From positions 11,036,001 through 11,100,000 of the forward strand of contig NC_088312.1 in the NCBI RefSeq assembly GCF_910592395.1: a stretch of 64,000 nt of DNA. The letters are read 5' to 3'. The notes beneath the pieces are model-generated. The model had not been told where the DNA came from and did not search any database. It saw nothing but the letters and a program-made list of their open reading frames with translations. The position numbers and the translations under genes are program-made. Source of the stretch: Lineus longissimus (taxonomy: Eukaryota; Nemertea; Pilidiophora; Heteronemertea; Lineidae). Of the stretch, positions 31,601-38,254 are shown piece by piece; position 1 is the first letter of the stretch; every line of letters begins with the position of its first letter.

Positions 31601-33011
31601 TTTTTGTGTGCGTATCTGATTTCCCAGCAATGCGTAGCAACGTACTTTCCATAGAGCAAATGGACACGATCTATGGTATAAGTGGAAAACAAAGGAATCT
31701 CTACAAACAATTAGGCGTTGGGTCTTACACTTACAGCAAATTTTGTCTGTTTTCGGACAATCCCCACCCCGCTGGCCTCTGGCGGAAACACTGCCTTTTT
31801 AAGCTTTAGATGTCGCCAGAGTCGCCGTGACGCTATTTCTGCTTTCCCTGACCTGCCAGGCGACATTAGGTACTACTAGCAATGATGTTACACTAAGTCC
31901 ACCCCGGCGAAAGTGCATTCCAGATTGCCGAGATGCCCCCCCCCCCCCAACTGAACGAAGCGTTCCAAATGGCCGATCCGGATTTTCCATAATGCCGATG
32001 AAGATGGCTTCTGCTCTGACTTCTGACTGATTGCTGGTTTTCATGTCAAATTTTGTCAGAAAAGGAGGAGAGGTAAGATCAGAATTGATATGTTCATCTG
32101 GTACTCACTACTTTCAAGCATCGTTCTGTTCTTGCGTAACTGGAAAATTAGGCCTAACTCAAACGAGTGAGATCGGCGGTCTGTTTACATGCACCCGACA
32201 GTGCATTGCATTACGCGTGCATGTAAACAGACCGCCGATAACACACACTGAACTTATTTGCTTCGTTTAGACTGTGACTTCACATATTATTTTCAATATG
32301 TTTATCATTCGTCATTCATAACAAGCAGACTTTTATCATATGAAATAACTGACAATATATCATTCATTGAGGAGTAGTTGTAGCGGACGCAAGCTCAGTT
32401 CTTTTCCGTTCGGTACACCACAGTCGTGGAACTCCAATCGTGAATAGAACTCGATTTTGGCGTAGGCACACGACAGTTGTGGATATATCATATACCCCAC
32501 AGCTAGATACACAACAGTCGTGGAAATAACCCCTGCATTGTTTTTATACCCACCTCTCGTACTTGTCTCTATTGAATGAAACACCTCGACTTGCAACTGC
32601 ACTGCTCCTGGCATCCGAAAGAGTGTTGAGCAATCCCTTCAGAAAACTGTTATCACTTTCGTCAGAAGCACGGCCCTTGGCTCTGCTGCGAAAAATGTCC
32701 TGAAGTCTGCTGCAGGATGTTTTGTCAAAGCCAACAAGTTTTCCTGTGGCAAATCCAGTTTGCTTGTTAGAGACATATAAATCTAATTCTTGCCACCAGA
32801 TAGTGTTGCTCGGTTCAACTTCATACGACTCGGGTTTGATCTGGCCAATACGCTTGAAAAACCACTGGTACAGATGCTGGGCCTGTGGCGGGTCGGTTTC
32901 ATCATCAGCACGATCAGTTGCACGATCATACGATATGTGCAGGCTATCTAAATGAGAACGCCTGTATAAGCTAGCAGAAGAAGGAAATTTGGAACGCCGA
33001 GACGCCGCCAT
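16617..33011 (-). CDS. five-exon gene, putative PD-(D/E)xK nuclease-like nuclear protein
   Basis: Five minus-strand exons join in frame: 33011-32554, 31429-31289, 26441-26321, 22117-21833 and 16799-16617. All have AG acceptors and GT donors with agreeing phases (2/1, 2/1, 0/0, 0/0), giving 395 aa. I do not recognise a named family. The N-terminal half is mixed helical (LYQWFFKRIGQI, FATGKLVGFDKTSC). Residues about 200-245 contain SSPDVQFGK, a hydrophobic strand LVITV and then DEFK, i.e. D...ExK as in PD-(D/E)xK folds, followed by an acidic/lysine-rich linker and GQHGAELLLELPF. The nuclease reading is inference. The stop TGA overlaps a poly(A) signal (TGAATAAA). Introns total about 15 kb, mostly repeats. 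Confidence 0.6.
17481..17700. repeat. 5' part of a 'GCTCACC'-family repeat
   Basis: Head AATGAAACGGCCAGGGGCCA then TTGTACTCAACGTAGACAA. The body resembles the copies at 23500 and 63826 and runs into a tRNA-related SINE at 17698. No tail is found directly after it. Confidence 0.5.
17698..17760 (-). repeat. tRNA-related SINE fragment (family 1)
   Basis: On the minus strand the block reads as the 3' half of a tRNA: CAATCCAAAGGTCGTGAGTT then CAAATCCCGGTCAGGGACTG. GAGTTCAAATCCC matches the Pol III B box. The same block recurs at 20447-20505 and 23637-23695. Not an intact tRNA gene. Confidence 0.6.
17836..19558. repeat. 'GCTCAGCTG' family repeat, long copy with head and tail
   Basis: Head CAAGAGGCCCACGGGCCTGG then CGCTCAGCTG. 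The tail at about 19524-19558 reads TAGCTCAGCTGACTTAAGTC then AGCTGAGCTAAAAAA. A GGAT/GGAC microsatellite (GGCTGGATGGATGGAAGGAT) lies about 40 bp before the tail. Much of the 1.7-kb interior is unrelated to the 0.83-kb copies, so an insertion or a chance pairing of two truncated copies is possible. Confidence 0.5.
19580..20426. repeat. 'GCTCAGCTG' family repeat, typical 0.85-kb copy
   Basis: Head AGAGGCCCAAGGGCCTGGCG then CTCAGCTGA. The body contains TGACCTTGAAAAGAAGGTCA, a tRNA-like B-box segment (19962-20012, minus strand), a GGAAGGAT/GGCATGAT microsatellite and the tail GCTGACTTAGTCAGCTGAGC at about 20402. It closely matches 52561-53382. Confidence 0.7.
19962..20015 (-). repeat. tRNA-like segment (SINE family 2) inside a dispersed repeat
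   Basis: On the minus strand GTGGGTTCCAATCCCAC forms a perfect 5-bp T-arm with a 7-base loop, followed by TTCGGGTCA. Copies at 52934-52990 and 54505-54560 keep the T-arm. It is a tRNA-derived SINE head, not an intact tRNA gene. Confidence 0.6.
20447..20880. repeat. SINE family 1 fragment fused to a 'GCTCACC'-family 3' half
   Basis: Starts with the same tRNA-related block as 17698. It continues with TTTGACCTCTGTGACCTTGA, AGGTCAAATTAAAAACCCGT and a GAC microsatellite (about 20802-20846), and ends ACTCCCCTACGGTGAGCCAA. From 20880 to 21830 no gene, exon or repeat is recognised. Confidence 0.55.
22186..22462. repeat. repeat head plus tandem array
   Basis: Head CATGGTCCAGGGACCATGCG then CTCACATG at 22186, followed by four to five imperfect tandem units containing GTGTGCTCACCTGTGGACCC and GTAATGCTGATTAGTA. 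Short open frames across it are periodicity artefacts. Confidence 0.55.
22842..23008. mobile_element. pogo/Tigger-like MITE, copy 3
   Basis: ACTACAGTAGAACCTCTCTA at one end and TCCTTAATAGAGAATTATGA at the other. The interior matches copies 1 and 2 in the inverse order (CACCCTCGGGACTGAC then GAGAGGTGTCCTGATTAGAG). Confidence 0.65.
23169..23195. repeat. isolated repeat head hairpin
   Basis: AAATGGTCGTGGACCATGTG then CTCACGTG. The stem is changed on both sides relative to other heads (GGTC/GACC). About 300 bp after it is unremarkable. Confidence 0.5.
23500..24080. repeat. 'GCTCACC'-family repeat carrying SINE family 1
   Basis: Head AATGAAATGGCCAGGGGCCA then TTGTGCTCACTGTAGAC. A tRNA-related block follows at 23637-23695 and a TTTGACCTCTGTGAACTTGA subunit at about 23850. 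It ends about 24080 without a clear tail. Confidence 0.55.
24081..25299. other. non-coding stretch with GCCCTGCCCC-rich ends, nature unknown
   Basis: Both edges repeat related phrases: TTGCGCCCTGCCCC-type at 24150-24230, and CATGCCCxTTTTCAGAGTTGGTCC twice at about 25100-25210. The middle has GC-richer, promoter-like sequence (24200-24560) but no exon with good borders. It may be an insertion flanked by degenerate repeats. Confidence 0.3.
25300..25838. repeat. 'GCTCACC'-family repeat, two subunits plus tail
   Basis: Carries TTTGACCTCTGCGACCTCGA and AGGTCAAATTAAAAACC, a short GAC/GACGG stretch (25768-25800) and the tail ACTCCCCAACGGTGAGCCAA. From 25839 to 26320 there is more diverged sequence of the same kind. 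Confidence 0.55.
26741..27153. repeat. 'GCTCACC'-family repeat
   Basis: Head ATGAAACGACCAGGGGCCAT then TGTGCTCACCGTAAG. The body includes GTATGGTGGGTTAGCTGGTC, which also flanks the right end of the Polinton at about 50018, and a TGATCTCTGTGACCTTGAAA motif. Confidence 0.55.
27154..28075. repeat. 'GCTCACC'-family repeat, complete copy
   Basis: Head AATGGTCCAGGGACCATGTG then CTCACCTCAG. The body has two or three subunits with AAATGGCCGCCTGGCAGCCA-type phrases, one TTTGACCTCTGTGACCTTGA, a GAC microsatellite (27998-28031) and the tail AAGCTCACCTCTTTTGAGAG then GTGAGCTAAT. Confidence 0.65.
28083..29770. repeat. array of 'GCTCACC'-family subunits
   Basis: Head AATGTCCTTTGGACATTGTG then CTCACCTGG (28084). 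Subunits with TTTGACCTCTG...ACCTTGAAAAG recur at about 28405, 28672, 29348 and 29650. The last two form a tandem of about 300 bp (CGGCCCCCTGGTGGCCAAGT recurs). No tail. Confidence 0.55.
29771..30760. other. intronic sequence with promoter-like motifs, no gene found
   Basis: GC-richer than its surroundings. It holds a perfect CRE (TGACGTCA, about 30107), an E-box-like CACGTG repeated near 30376-30394 and an inverted CACGTGAACC at 30560. No exon with good splice borders is visible. It could be an internal promoter or the interior of an unrecognised transposon. Confidence 0.25.
30861..30892. repeat. (GA)n microsatellite and short inverted repeat
   Basis: GAGAGAGAGAGA run, followed at 30906-30945 by a duplicated ACCGCCCATTCTGATG and its partial inverse GGGCGGTC. 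Confidence 0.7.
30946..31207. repeat. 'GCTCACC'-family 3' end
   Basis: One subunit (GGCCCCCTGGTTGGCAAGTT), a GAC microsatellite (31141-31170) and tail ACTCCCCTACGGCGAGCCAA. Ends about 80 bp before exon 2 of the minus-strand host gene. Confidence 0.6.
32172..32239. other. perfect 23-bp stem-loop in intron 1 of the minus-strand host gene
   Basis: Bases 32172-32194 (ATCGGCGGTCTGTTTACATG...) pair without a mismatch with 32217-32239, leaving a 22-base loop, 68 nt in total. The size is that of a pre-miRNA, but a perfect stem is more usual for a young fold-back element or hairpin siRNA locus. No target duplication is seen. Confidence 0.75.
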
Positions 33012-33789
33012 TGCAATGATGTACAGTCGATGATGATCAAGTCATGGACCCATATGCATTCGGAGAGCGCGATCGCTACTGGGAACCTTTTGGTCGCTCG
33101 TGGGACCCACTTTGATGATCGCCGCCCAGACCCTCACGTGACCCGCGTGTTAATAGATGGCGACGGTGTTGTTCCAGGCGGCGGTCGACCTGCATATTTA
33201 ATGCTTTCCCTGTGTATTTGAGTATAAACTTGTACGATAAATGATAAGCGTGCGTGATCCGTGGTTGATGGATACTAATATCATAATATGGGGGAAGGCG
33301 CCGTGGAGGTCTATAGCCAGGGTGGGGTGGGGGTTATAGTTAGGATGATGGTATCATGGCCGTTGACCGAAAAGCAGTGGGGGAGGACCAGGGAATATGG
33401 GGGCTATAGATATATTTGAGTATAGATTTATACGATAAATGATAAGCGTTTGTGATCCGTAATTGTGGATACTAATATCATATAATAAATATGTTTTTGT
33501 CCGCTCGGAACTGTTTAATCTACAGACATAGGCATCACACTGTAGGCCCTAATAAGATCAATACCCATGTCGTGATTTTACTATTTAGCAAATTTTATCC
33601 CGGCAAATTATATTTTAATGTGATTTATCCCGGCAAATTATATATTAATGTGATTTGACAGGTCATATTTAGGTCTAATACTAATAGTGATCAACCTTGT
33701 TACTATTGATTGATTATTGGCAACAATCACTGTTCATTGATAAGTTCGAGGAAAAATGTTGAGATCAACTTTGTTATCCGAAGCGTATA
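33012..33789. other. upstream region of the host gene with direct repeats
   Basis: A block of about 75 bp (ACGATAAATGATAAGCGT, GATACTAATATCATA) occurs at 33219-33290 and again at 33412-33486. A 28-bp unit (ATCCCGGCAAATTATAT) is repeated at 33596 and 33625. No gene is seen. The left border of the Polinton follows. Confidence 0.5.
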
Positions 33790-33955
33790 AGTAGTGTAAT
33801 AATGGGGATTCTAACTCAGAGTCAAATCCCAGTCAAAATCTCCAAGTCAAATCCCAGTCAACACGTTTCAAAACTTATCTCAGTCAAATCCTAGTCTAAA
33901 TAGTTTCCAGTCATTTCTCAGTCAAGTCACTAAATCATCCAAATCATCCAAATTT
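33790..33955. repeat. Polinton left terminal inverted repeat
   Basis: About 165 bp aligns with the inverted right end (49795-49954), including AGTCAAATCCCAGTCAA, TCATTTCTCAGTC and GTCACTAAATC, with scattered substitutions and small indels. Internal iterations of AGTCAAATCCYAGTC occur. The arms are clearly diverged, so this is not a fresh insertion. Confidence 0.85.
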
Positions 33956-34135
33956 TCAAAATTTCAAAATTTTCAAAAATTTCAAAAATTTCAAAAATTT
34001 CAAAATTTTCAAAAATTTTCAAAAATTTCAAAAATTTCAAAAATTTCAAAAATTTCAAAATTTTCAAAAAATTTCAAAATTTTCAAAAATTTCAAAAATT
34101 TCAAAAATTTCAAAATTTTCAAAAATTTCAAAACC
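33940..34135. repeat. AT-rich simple repeat next to the left terminal repeat
   Basis: About 195 bp of iterated TTTCAAAAATTTCAAAA units, locally self-complementary (TTTTGAAATTTTGAAA). The right end has only a short counterpart, so the array expanded on one side. Confidence 0.85.
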
Positions 34136-34167
34136 TATTTAACAAAAATTATTTTCTTGTAAATAAA

Positions 34168-34459
34168 ATGAACTTTCCATCAAATGAAGAACTTGAATCA
34201 AGAGTCACAGAGTCAACAGATTATCTAAAATTTAAAGATCTTCCAGTGAACACATGGTATAGAATTAACTCATTCAGAAATATAAGTACAAAAATAGGAG
34301 AATCAACACTGCTTGAACTTGTTGACTCAGAATCTAAAGAAGTCACCGTGTGGGCGACGAGTGTCATCAAACAAAAAGTGATCACAATTATATAAGATTC
34401 ACAGGTATGAAAGAAACCAAACAGGGTAAGAAATTCTATGGATTTAATCTTTTGGACTA
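34168..34459 (+). pseudogene. left-end copy of the subterminal OB-fold-like protein, frameshifted
   Basis: The first 71 or so codons (34168-34395 open) match the right-end gene at 49439-49732: TWYRINSF, GEST-LLELVDSESKEVTVWA. After SVIKQK there is a net loss of bases relative to the right copy. The frame changes and a stop follows, while the original C-terminal frame resumes and runs to the TAA at 34457-34459. The pattern of a conserved hydrophobic strand, 'K.GES..LELVD..S..VTVWA', resembles OB-fold ssDNA-binding proteins of Maverick-like elements; that function is inference. Leader TTGTAAATAAAATG. The region is an inverted duplicate of the right end. Confidence 0.7.
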
Positions 34460-34482
34460 AACCTATATCTAAAGAAAATAAA
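34457..34482 (+). promoter_or_regulatory. shared upstream element CTAAACCTATAT...AAAGAAAA, copy 1
   Basis: CTAAACCTATATCTAAAGAA, about 15-35 bp before the ATG at 34493. Near-identical elements are at 48283-48304 (before polB) and 49421-49442 (before the 88-aa gene), both on the minus strand. Probably an early/replicative-class promoter; this is inference from position and conservation. Confidence 0.55.
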
Positions 34483-34492
34483 AACATCATAA

Positions 34493-34786
34493 ATGAACAA
34501 AACTGCGAAAGCTCTCATCGGTGTTCTATGCTTGTCAATGACTGGAAATGTCATTTTGACAGGAATTAATTTTTTACCTAGAAATACTCTCGCTCCAATC
34601 GTGAACGTCACAGACTTTCCAATGAATTACACTTGTCTAATGGAGCACAAAAGAAAGTTGATTAAAAATCACATGTATGGACATGTTTGTTATAATCCAT
34701 GGCTCGATGTTTCTATAATAGACTTAAGATATTACAAAGATGGAATTGTAAATCTTGACACAGTCACGGTTGATGTAATTTTATAA
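34493..34786 (+). CDS. small membrane-anchored or secreted protein of unknown function
   Basis: 97 aa. Residues 6-26 are hydrophobic (ALIGVLCLSMTGNVILTGI) after two lysines, a signal anchor or signal peptide. The remainder has two cysteines (about 53 and 70), two N-glycosylation sequons (NVT, NYT) and a segment VSIIDLRYYKDG. That last segment loosely recalls the beta-strand of PC4-like proteins, but I do not rely on it. Leader CATCATAAATG. One of three plus-strand ORFs in the element. It ends with a weak hairpin (GCTTAC...GTAAGC) at 34788-34810, facing the convergent gene at 34885. Confidence 0.6.
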   Translation: MNKTAKALIGVLCLSMTGNVILTGINFLPRNTLAPIVNVTDFPMNYTCLMEHKRKLIKNHMYGHVCYNPWLDVSIIDLRYYKDGIVNLDTVTVDVIL

Positions 34787-34884
34787 GCTTACTCGCTATG
34801 CTCGTAAGCCTATAAATTTACTCACCCACACTACTTTTGTCTGACTCGCTTTTACAGCCCAAAACTGATTATCTCAGATGAAAG

Positions 34885-35298
34885 TCATGTCATTTCGGAT
34901 TCTAGGATGAGCTCAAATTCACTTGCAGAAATAGTGCCATTATCCATGAACCTGGAAAGTAAATTATCGACACTCCGTAAGCATGCTTTTTTCTTAATTA
35001 AAATATCTAAATGTTTTTTCTCCTTTTTCCTTAATTTTGGAACTACAATTTTTCCAACCAATCCTAGGAGTGTACAGATAGCGGAAATTGGAATACTGAT
35101 GACATTTCCAATCACTGTCGCAGCTCCAATTGATGCGACTGTGACACTGGTAATATACATACCAATTTCACAACCGTGTAAGATTTGACTAGCTTTTTTA
35201 TAATTTTTATTTAATTTTTTTCTTTTTTCAATATTAAGCTCTAATTCAGTAATTTTTTCTTTAATTTTTTCAAGTCTAAATTGTTCAGCATCATCCAT
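34885..35298 (-). CDS. Polinton coiled-coil membrane protein (137 aa)
   Basis: The N-terminal 50 residues form a charged coiled coil (RLEKIKEKITELELNIEKRK). Residues about 56-97 are hydrophobic, with glycine/alanine (VTVASIGAATVIGNV, ISAICTLLGLVGKIVV), suggesting two membrane segments. A basic stretch (PKLRKKEKKH) and an acidic C-terminus follow. Small proteins of this layout are common next to the minor capsid gene in Polintons; the role is unknown. Start ATG abuts AGAATAA. It begins one base from the end of the minor capsid gene. Confidence 0.7.
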   Translation of the reverse strand: MDDAEQFRLEKIKEKITELELNIEKRKKLNKNYKKASQILHGCEIGMYITSVTVASIGAATVIGNVISIPISAICTLLGLVGKIVVPKLRKKEKKHLDILIKKKACLRSVDNLLSRFMDNGTISASEFELILESEMT

Positions 35299-35988
35299 TT
35301 ATTCTAATCGTAAATCAATTGAAACTGGAGTTAAAAATTCAATAGGGTCATCATTCTGATCTTTGACCTGTAGTTCAATACTAGTATGATCGTGCTTTGC
35401 GATCTTTACTTTTTGAAGGGAGGTATATTCATGAATATCTCCATAATATTTACCTTTGGGAACAAATGAAGTAATAAGATCACTGCGCTTTCCATTCACT
35501 AAATTTTTATGAGTATCAACAATACTACAAGAAATTCTATACTCATGATAGGGTAGAAGTTTACAAGGTTTATTACCAGTAATTTCTGATCTTATAAAGG
35601 TATTGTCTTCAAAAGTCATTCCAAATATTTCACCTAGTTCTTTATGGAGAACTACAGCAAATGGTGGCTCGACTTTAATTTTAATTTTACCTTCACTGGG
35701 TAAATAAGTTAACTCAAATTTATCAGCATGTCCTTTTTCACTCAACGCTTCCTGTACTGCTTTATTATAAGTAGCTGGCGTATAAAATCTGTTGGGAATA
35801 GTGATCAAGTCTTGATTTGTATAGGCCCCATCAACAACAGTCGCAAATCGTAAATAGTGATTATGTAATTCGCTTGAAAAATTATAGTAAGTCATAGGAA
35901 TAATAGCCTTTTCAACCTGCACGGTTTCATATGACTGAATACTAGCTGGAAGTAGAATCCTTAATACGTCATGGAATCTAACGTTCAT
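35299..35988 (-). CDS. minor capsid protein (penton-type single jelly roll)
   Basis: 229 aa, in the usual size range for Polinton minor capsid proteins. Beta-rich with alternating hydrophobics; hallmark features include 'EKAIIPMTYYNF', 'SEGKIKIKV' in the middle and the C-terminal 'LQKVKIAKHDHTSIELQVKDQNDDPIEF'-type region (here residues about 190-218), typical of the penton-like family (the family is known; assignment is by recalled pattern). It would form pentameric vertices of an icosahedral particle. Its ATG overlaps the 3' end of the 486-aa gene by 11 bases, so the leader AAAATAA lies inside that gene. Confidence 0.8.
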   Translation of the reverse strand: MNVRFHDVLRILLPASIQSYETVQVEKAIIPMTYYNFSSELHNHYLRFATVVDGAYTNQDLITIPNRFYTPATYNKAVQEALSEKGHADKFELTYLPSEGKIKIKVEPPFAVVLHKELGEIFGMTFEDNTFIRSEITGNKPCKLLPYHEYRISCSIVDTHKNLVNGKRSDLITSFVPKGKYYGDIHEYTSLQKVKIAKHDHTSIELQVKDQNDDPIEFLTPVSIDLRLE

Positions 35989-37438
35989 TTATTTTAGAAG
36001 AAATTTTATGTGCTTTTTGTTTAATGCTTCCTATATTGGATGATAATACTTGAATAATAACTAAAATAGTGACAGCGATCATAATAATCAAATGCTCTGC
36101 TAAAAATCCTACAACACCAGCAGCTGCTTTTAAGATAGTAGACACAATGGTCCCTAAAATTCCAGGCAAAGCGACTAAAGCTTTTTTACCTAAAGAAAGC
36201 AGCCAATTTTTAAATTTGATCAAACCTTGCGTCATTTTACTAGGAGGTTTGCTAGGTCCTATAGGTTTACTAGGTCTATCAGGTCTTCCAGGTCCTATAG
36301 GTTTTTCAGACTTAGAAGGTTTACTTGGTTTAAATACTGCAGCCACAGTTCCACCAATGGCAGAAATCGCCATCAGCACAGCAGTCACAATGCTTCCAAT
36401 TTTAAAACCCTTCAATTTGAATAATGCTTCAAGTCTGTCTCCTAAGGATTTAGTAACATCATTTGCAGCTTTTCTATAGCCTTCAGCTACTTGTTCAAAA
36501 TAAGGTCTTGAGTTTTCTTTGAGTGAATCTAATTCATCAGCCTCTGCTTCATCAATCTCTTTTAAATTTTGTTCTTCATGCTCAATTAAAGGTTGCATTT
36601 CAATATCATCACTTTGTCTCAATGTGGTTATCTTATCTTTTATTCTGTCACGTGCTTGCCTAAATTTTTCTTTAATAGCTTTATACTTACGTCTGATGTA
36701 GTCAATAGCATCATCTAATTTAGAATTATGTGTTTTCATAGGCTTGCCTGTTTCATCTAAAATATCTGTTTGAATATTGATGAGATCTATCTCAGGTTCA
36801 AATTCAATAAAGTTTGTTTCACCCGTGTCAATATTTGTGACCTGTACTCTCGCTTGTTCATTTGTGTCAATAATTTCAGGTTCCAGTGGAACATTTGATT
36901 CACCAGCTGCTTGATTCAATCTTTCTTGAAAATTTCCTGACTTAGGAACACCTCCAGTTATTTTAGGTGTTCCTTCAGGAAGTGATATTGGTTCTTTTCC
37001 TTCAAAATGTTTGAGAAATTTACTTGCTAAAGCTTTTTGTTTACTTTTTTCCAATGCCTCTTTTGGTTTAAAATCACCACTTTTACTACCTCTATAACCA
37101 TTTTTGTAAGTTAATTGTAATTTTTTATCTCCTTCTACATAGTAATATGCACCATTTTCAGACTTAATATGTGGTTTTAGTAAATCTCTTTCAGTATAAC
37201 TTATAAATTTACCATATTGTTTTTCTAATTTTGGTTCAAGAATTTGCATTCTTCTTTCGGGTGTATCAATGCGTACATTATCTTCATTAGAAGGTGGGTC
37301 AAATTCTTTTCTTATATCATTATTATCCGCTGCTTGTTGGTCCTGGATATTTTTATAAAAATCATCCCATTCACCATCTTTTTCTGGGTTATAGGCATTG
37401 ACTTTATCTTCAAATGTTGGATCATAATCAGCAGCCAT
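35978..37438 (-). CDS. large Polinton structural/membrane protein with coiled coil and C-terminal membrane segments
   Basis: 486 aa. Acidic and low-complexity N-terminal half (FEDKVNAYNPEKDGEWDDF), a basic helical block at about 245-275 (RRKYKAIKEKFRQARDRIKD) followed by DDIEMQPLIEHEE. A first hydrophobic segment is at about 352-370 (GSIVTAVLMAISAIGGTVAAVF), then a Pro-Ser-Lys-Gly repeat (SKPSKSEKPIGPGRPDRPSK), and C-terminal membrane segments (ALPGILGTIVSTILKAAAGV, HLIIMIAVTILVIIQVL). Similar long coiled-coil/membrane proteins sit beside the minor capsid gene in other Polintons; function unknown. Leader AAATAAATG. Confidence 0.7.
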   Translation of the reverse strand: MAADYDPTFEDKVNAYNPEKDGEWDDFYKNIQDQQAADNNDIRKEFDPPSNEDNVRIDTPERRMQILEPKLEKQYGKFISYTERDLLKPHIKSENGAYYYVEGDKKLQLTYKNGYRGSKSGDFKPKEALEKSKQKALASKFLKHFEGKEPISLPEGTPKITGGVPKSGNFQERLNQAAGESNVPLEPEIIDTNEQARVQVTNIDTGETNFIEFEPEIDLINIQTDILDETGKPMKTHNSKLDDAIDYIRRKYKAIKEKFRQARDRIKDKITTLRQSDDIEMQPLIEHEEQNLKEIDEAEADELDSLKENSRPYFEQVAEGYRKAANDVTKSLGDRLEALFKLKGFKIGSIVTAVLMAISAIGGTVAAVFKPSKPSKSEKPIGPGRPDRPSKPIGPSKPPSKMTQGLIKFKNWLLSLGKKALVALPGILGTIVSTILKAAAGVVGFLAEHLIIMIAVTILVIIQVLSSNIGSIKQKAHKISSKINER

Positions 37439-37443
37439 TTATT

Positions 37444-37839
37444 TTAAATAAATTTTGACAAAACAGCTGAGCCTATAACACTTCCTGCAATATAGGCTTG
37501 TTCATAATTTTTCTGACTCTGACTAGGTTTATAATAGTGAGTTAAATTTGGCTTAGGATGGATGCTGTCATAATAGCGGATAGAGTCTGTCATGTCTAAT
37601 ATGTCTGATTGTGCTTGATGTTTTTTCTGTCGTTGTTCTGCAAGGAAGTCAAGATGTTTAATTCTATTGTGAGACCATGTTGCTGATTCCTTTTGTAATT
37701 TTTCGCTTGCTAAATCGTGTCTTTTACGCTCTTCTGCAGCATTCTTAGCATCAAATGCATGGAACATGGCATTCCCCCCAACGAAAGCAGTCGCATTAGC
37801 TACTGCTCCAAAAATTGATGTTAAAATCATGCCAGCCAT
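37444..37839 (-). CDS. conserved Polinton protein with EERKRHDLA motif
   Basis: 131 aa. An N-terminal hydrophobic glycine/alanine segment (ILTSIFGAVANATAFVGGNA) is followed by a long charged helix (AAEERKRHDLASEKLQKESA, then HNRIKHLDFLAEQRQKKHQAQ). A proline-rich HYYKPSQSQKNYE and a C-terminal membrane segment (AYIAGSVIGSAVLSKF) complete it. The RHDLA...LQK...W...R...LDF pattern is one I recall from many Polintons. It is probably a membrane or internal virion protein. The upstream 70 bp are an inverted copy of the spacer at 41516-41586. Confidence 0.75.
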   Translation of the reverse strand: MAGMILTSIFGAVANATAFVGGNAMFHAFDAKNAAEERKRHDLASEKLQKESATWSHNRIKHLDFLAEQRQKKHQAQSDILDMTDSIRYYDSIHPKPNLTHYYKPSQSQKNYEQAYIAGSVIGSAVLSKFI

Positions 37840-37926
37840 TTATTTTATAAAAATTTTCTTCTTGTTCAATATGTCAATATGCCATTTTTGGCACATTGAT
37901 TTTTTAAAAAAAAAATTTCTTCAACA

Positions 37927-37949
37927 AGGGCTAGCAAATTGCTAGCCCT
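37927..37949. terminator. perfect hairpin after the 78-aa gene
   Basis: AGGGCTAGCAA-A-TTGCTAGCCCT, 11-bp stem, 1-base centre, immediately 3' of the stop codon of the gene at 37952-38188. Nearly the same hairpin (GGGCTAGCATTTTGCTAGCCC) follows polB at 44248. Confidence 0.65.
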
Positions 37950-37951
37950 GT

Positions 37952-38188
37952 TTAATTAGTGATGTTCTTCGGCAAACCTTGCTTTTCCAGATAACCTTTT
38001 GTAATAATAGCTAGTGACACAGCACCAGTGAGCTTCAATGCTTCCATCAAGTCAGGTTTACTAGGATCTCCAATATTTGACTTTAATAGCTTTTTAGCAG
38101 CCATTCCATAGCCAACAACAAGTGCTGCTAAAACTGCAGAATGGTAAATTGTGTTTCCAATATTTTTCGTGTCGATCATTGTGCTCAT
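37952..38188 (-). CDS. small Polinton membrane protein (78 aa)
   Basis: N-terminal hydrophobic segment (IYHSAVLAALVVGYGMAAK), basic KKLLKS, then a second hydrophobic stretch (EALKLTGAVSLAIITKGYL). Size and two-helix layout match a small membrane protein found near the RHDLA gene in Polintons. The leader, AAAATTTTACTATAAATAA directly before ATG, is identical over about 19 bases to that of the major capsid gene, suggesting the same expression class. Confidence 0.7.
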   Translation of the reverse strand: MSTMIDTKNIGNTIYHSAVLAALVVGYGMAAKKLLKSNIGDPSKPDLMEALKLTGAVSLAIITKGYLEKQGLPKNITN

Positions 38189-38208
38189 TTATTTATAGTA
38201 AAATTTTT
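38189..38208 (-). promoter_or_regulatory. leader shared with the major capsid gene
   Basis: AAAATTTTACTATAAATAA ending exactly at the ATG of the 78-aa gene. The same sequence abuts the major capsid ATG (41497-41515). TATAAATAA is the probable core. Confidence 0.6.
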
Positions 38209-38254
38209 TTTAAAATTTATAATTTAGTGAGTAAGCTTGCGAGATTAGTGAGTA

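Noticed and set aside
32172-32239. Calling the hairpin a miRNA gene
   Set aside because: A perfect stem without bulges is atypical for animal miRNAs and there is no expression evidence.
36069-36479. Open frame opposite the 486-aa Polinton gene
   Set aside because: Antisense shadow of a Pro/Ser/Lys-rich coding region; no leader motif.
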